Source: Helochares maculicollis (taxonomy: Eukaryota > Arthropoda > Insecta > Coleoptera > Hydrophilidae). From it: a stretch of 51,402 bases of DNA. Every line of letters starts with the position of its first letter. Within the stretch, counting starts at the first letter, position 1. Location: contig JAWQRO010000168.1 in assembly GCA_033557835.1 (NCBI GenBank), forward strand, positions 1 to 51,402. Direction: 5' to 3'. Under the pieces are notes generated by a model that worked only from the letters and a program-made list of their open reading frames with translations, was not told where the DNA came from and searched no databases. This document shows positions 47,996 through 51,402 of this stretch, in pieces. The position numbers and the translations under genes were made by a program.

Positions 47996-48208
47996 TGGAG
48001 TATTAAACGAAAAATCTAATTTAATTTTAATTTTGTATTACAATTAAAACACACAAATTATGAAAACATTTTAGTTTGAACGAGCGAAGCTTCGCCTACT
48101 CGGGATTCGCTCGCTTCGCTCGCTCAAACTAAAATGTTTTCATATTTTGTGTGCTTTTAATTCTAATACAAAATTAACATTAAATTTGATTTTTTGTTTA
48201 ATACTCCA
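47996..48208. repeat. Inverted repeat: 95-bp arms, 22-bp loop
   Basis: The left arm (47996-48090) starts tggagtattaaac and ends gcgaagc. The right arm (48113-48208) reads as its complement at roughly 90% identity. The centre and inner arms consist of the GC-rich cgctcgcttcgctcgctc motif. As RNA or single-stranded DNA it would form a long hairpin. It may be a foldback/MITE-type element, or a palindromic rearrangement of the neighbouring repeat. Confidence 0.9.
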
Positions 48209-48339
48209 TATTCCCAACATGAAAATGTATGACATAAAAATACTGGAGGATTTATGCAATTACATAATAAAATTGAATGTGGGTATCGAGCTGTAATTAT
48301 ATTTGGCATGACTTAATTGATGTATCGCTACTCCGCAAG

Positions 48340-48455
48340 AGTTGATCCAACGAATCCCGAGTAAGCGAAGCGTATTTGTTGCCTGATGTGCCCGCACTCA
48401 GCAAACGACGAGCGAGCGAAGCTAGCGAATCGGAAGTAAGCGAAGCGTATCCGTA
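48340..48455. repeat. Reversed copies of the GC-rich core motif
   Basis: cgaatcccgagtaagcgaag at about 48353 and gcgaatcggaagtaagcgaa at about 48425 are the reverse complements of the core in the 220-bp array. Further reversed copies are at about 49898 and 50420-50470. Confidence 0.8.
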
Positions 48456-48734
48456 TACTCTTGTAATAGCAGCCACTGACGGAGCGGCTTCAAAAAATTA
48501 TCTCACTACTTTGACTATAACATCCAACGCAAGGAAACCTTACAAACCATGAAAATATAGAATTGCAGGTGCACCTCACGCAGGATTTAATTATGAAGTA
48601 AATCAGCTAAACGTGTAGAAATACAAGAATAGTGACTCTCAGAGACACCCCAGATTTAGTTTCGTTTTGCTTACGGATTCCACCGGTACGATTCTCTTTA
48701 AATTTATTTATTTAATATTTTCACTTAATATTCT

Positions 48735-48905
48735 CGTTTAAATTACCGAGTTGTATTTCGTATCTAGCGGCAAAGTTTTGATAAAGCATGCACACCGAAA
48801 TACGTGGATACTTGGTGAACAGGCGCAAGTTCGCGATTTGATATCCACTTGAAATGGAAACATTGGAAATGTTACGAACGTATAAACTGTGACCTGCTCC
48901 TTCCT
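48735..48905. repeat. Direct repeat, right copy
   Basis: ctagcggcaaagttttgata ... cttgaaatggaaacattg matches the block at 44915-45080. Together they bracket the satellite region. Confidence 0.65.
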
Positions 48906-50638
48906 CAAGGAAGCCCTGAAAATGGTCTTCGTTACAGGGACCGAAACTTGAGCACAGTTATAGATGTCGAGTCGATAAACTCTGATTAATACGATAAGAT
49001 ACTCTTTGGACAGGTAAAATATAGCAAAAATAGCCAGGAAACAATTTTGGGGATGTTGGCACTAAATTGAGCTGAAACTTTGTATAAAGTCATTTTTTAA
49101 AATATTTTTAGTAAGCACGCTTTTAAAACCGAATATCATTATTTAAGGTCGCAGTTTCCCTAGCTAAAAGCTATTTGTTTAGGTGAAGTACCACTCAAAC
49201 AGCAACTTCGTGGTATTTTTCTGAAATATGAATATTCTACCGGCTAATCTTTGATTTACGATAATTTTTGTGCTTCTGCGTATTTAAAACCCCACCTTTT
49301 ACTAAGATCATTGGGCATTATACCTTTTAATGATTGAAATAATTGAATAGGCAATAATATATATTTTTAATACAAAATGCTTCAATTATGTTATAATAGT
49401 TTCGAAAAAATAAGTGAGCTGTATAAAATAGGACGGCAATTCGTTGATGAAAAATCATGTTATACACTTGGTTATGGTTTTTAAGAGTTTAGTGCTAAAA
49501 AAGACTGTTGATGGAGTTAATGCTATTGATTTGACGATAGTAGTTATGTTGCTTTAGATGTTGGTGTTGGTTTACAAAATTTAAGTAAAGTCATTTCGAA
49601 GCTATCAGATATGGAAGGAACTTTGCTAGAAAAATTATTGTTGGCAGAAATTGTAGCTGAACCGTACCGGACTTGGTCACAAAGTTTTGAGCCTCTTGGC
49701 TCATAATACTAAGATGCCTTAAAATCGGAATGAGATACTACAAGAAGGAAGATGGGTGCTTTATCAAATTGTATTTCAAAACAAAACTAGATGCTTAAAA
49801 ATATGCAGTGTCCTTTCGGACCACAAGATTATATTTTTGACATTTTTGGGCATAAATACTTCTTAACGCGTCCTACCCTGCTAGGGACGAGATAGGGAAG
49901 CGAGCGAATCCTGTGTAAGCAAAGTTTACTGTATTCTTAATGTGTTCTGAATTTCCCACTAAATGAAAAATTTGAAAGCCATGAGAAATAAACAACAGCT
50001 GAACCATGTTTTTATAATAGATTTGCAGATAAGGTACTGCTTGCGGTTGTGATTTTTCATTCCACGACCTACTAAATTAAATCCAGCTTGTATATGTTGA
50101 GCAATTATAAATAGTAAACTAATTGTAAATAAGATATTATGAATAACGACTGCATTTACTGGCACTTAAGCTAAAGCGAAGAGCCGCAGTACAACAATAT
50201 GAAATATAAATTATGAATACTAAATATAAATTGTGATTATGAAATATGAATTCCACAAAAAATTAGTCAAGAATCAACACTGCTGCGTTTAATCGCAGAA
50301 TGGAGATGCATTAAGAACTGAACACGCTTGAAAATACAATTGCAAAACGCAATAAAACCGTGTAATGAGTTAGACCCTGCACTTTTTTAGTTTTAAGGCG
50401 TGTTGACTCCCTACTGGAAGCCTCGCGCGAGGGATGAGCGAGCGAAGCGAGCGAATCCCGAGTAAGCTAAGCATAGACGTCTTCGTATCTTGATTTCTTT
50501 GTTAGCTCAAACTTTTGGAAACAAAAAGCTGCTTATTATACAAAATTCATGTAGTTTACAAAAACATGAACTCTCCTCAGCAACACATTTCATGAGTTTT
50601 AAATTATCTAGCCGTCCATTTCTCTTAGAGGACCAATA
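48906..50638. other. AT-rich DNA, no gene recognised
   Basis: Only short spurious ORFs. A copy of the GC-rich core, in reverse, is at about 50425-50470. Confidence 0.5.
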
Positions 50639-50640
50639 TA

Positions 50641-51402
50641 CGAGGTGTGTTCAACAAGTATCGCGAATTGAATTTTCACGGGTTACGTATATTCGAATTT
50701 CGATTTTTTTGTGGCTTTATGTTGGTACTCATGTCTCTCACTTACACCGGCCAGTTCCGCCATTTTGCATGTTCAGTTAATTGTTGACAGCTGCTTTGCT
50801 TGCACGTGTTTTGGCTCGTCTTCGATTTTTACCTATTCAAAAAATGGATCAAACAACCTGTATCAAATTTTGTGTGAAAAACGAAATTAAGTGCGCGGAT
50901 GCATTCCGAATGTTGACTGTGGCATACGGAGAAGCTACCTTGGACCCAAGCAACGTTTATCGGTCGTACAAAATGCTCTCAGAAGGCCGAGAAGATGTGA
51001 ACGAGCACTTTAACAACAGACGAAAAAATTGATGAAGTGAAGAAACTGGTATTGGCCAATCGTCTAATCACCGTTAGAGAAGTTGCTGAGGACCTAGACA
51101 TATCGATTGGCTCATGCCATTTCATTTTTATCAATGATTTGGGCATGAGAGGGGTCACCGCGAAATTCGTATCAAAATTGCTCAACTTCGACCAAAAACA
51201 GCTTCGCATGAAAATTGCTAATGAGCTGTTGGACTCTGTCCGCGACGACCCAAATTTGCTTCAGAGGGCCATAACTGGTGACGAATCGTGGGTTTACGGT
51301 TATGACGTGGAAACCAAAGTTCAATCATCTCAATGGAAGCTGCCGCACGAGCCAAGACCGAAAAAAGCGCGCCAAGTTCGGTCGACTGTGAAAGTTTTGC
51401 TT
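50641..51402 (+). mobile_element. Mariner E, 5' part, cut by the window edge
   Basis: Starts at TA (50639-50640) with terminal repeat cgaggtgtgttcaacaagta. The transposase ATG is at 50844: MDQTTCIKFCVKNEIKCADA. A small deletion with frameshift near 51010 removes the usual linker (about ...EDEPRSGRPS), after which DEKIDEVKKLVLANRLITVR, the helix-turn-helix and AITGDESWVYGYD (first catalytic Asp) follow in one open frame to the edge. It is the best preserved copy apart from this one lesion. Confidence 0.87.

Noticed and set aside
34629..51402. Possible first half of RRM1 and start of the ELAV-family gene
   Set aside because: Searched the minus strand for the RNP2 and IGEVESCKLIRDK-like sequence and saw none; the exon probably lies beyond the right edge.

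Overview
This is eukaryotic, almost certainly insect, genomic DNA. Its genes are split by GT-AG introns, some only 55 to 58 nt long. Non-coding DNA is AT-rich and full of mariner/Tc1 transposon remnants and short tandem repeats. The coding content is a Hippo-pathway co-activator, a mitochondrial GTPase and a neuronal-type RNA-binding protein, all in their animal form. I cannot name the species.

Left part (1-4860): two degenerate mariner copies in opposite orientation, a 466-bp tandem duplication carrying a mariner terminal repeat, and a fragment of a non-LTR reverse transcriptase. They lie upstream of the first visible exon of the Yorkie/YAP gene, probably in one of its introns. Four yki exons on the + strand (4861-8019) encode half of WW domain 1, WW domain 2, the coiled coil with a LATS-type site, and the C-terminal activation segment ending in a PDZ-ligand-like tail. 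The N-terminal TEAD-binding part is not visible and probably lies left of the window.

Middle (8020-14900): the yki 3' region, a probable solo LTR, then a three-exon minus-strand gene (10985-13319) for a mitochondrial HflX-type GTPase, GTPBP6. It converges on yki.

Right (about 14900-51402): one large minus-strand gene of the ELAV/Hu family (fne/Rbp9/elav group). Its stop codon is at 23584. Visible exons are 23584-23908, 28527-28758, a 39-nt microexon 29621-29659, 34023-34176 and 34486-34628. The RRM1 first half and the start codon were not found and should lie further right. About 8-9 kb downstream of the stop has no gene and probably holds a long 3' UTR. The best finding is that two optional 13-residue inserts, made by different splicing mechanisms, fall in the equivalent beta2-beta3 loops of RRM1 and RRM2.

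From 24 kb to the right edge the DNA is dominated by minisatellites, often with 19-20 bp units. There is a block of roughly 220-bp repeats (46.4-48.0 kb) with a 95-bp-arm inverted repeat, and several mariners, including an internally deleted copy with matched ends and one cut by the window edge. I found no prokaryotic features, no CRISPR array and no tRNA or rRNA gene that I could support.
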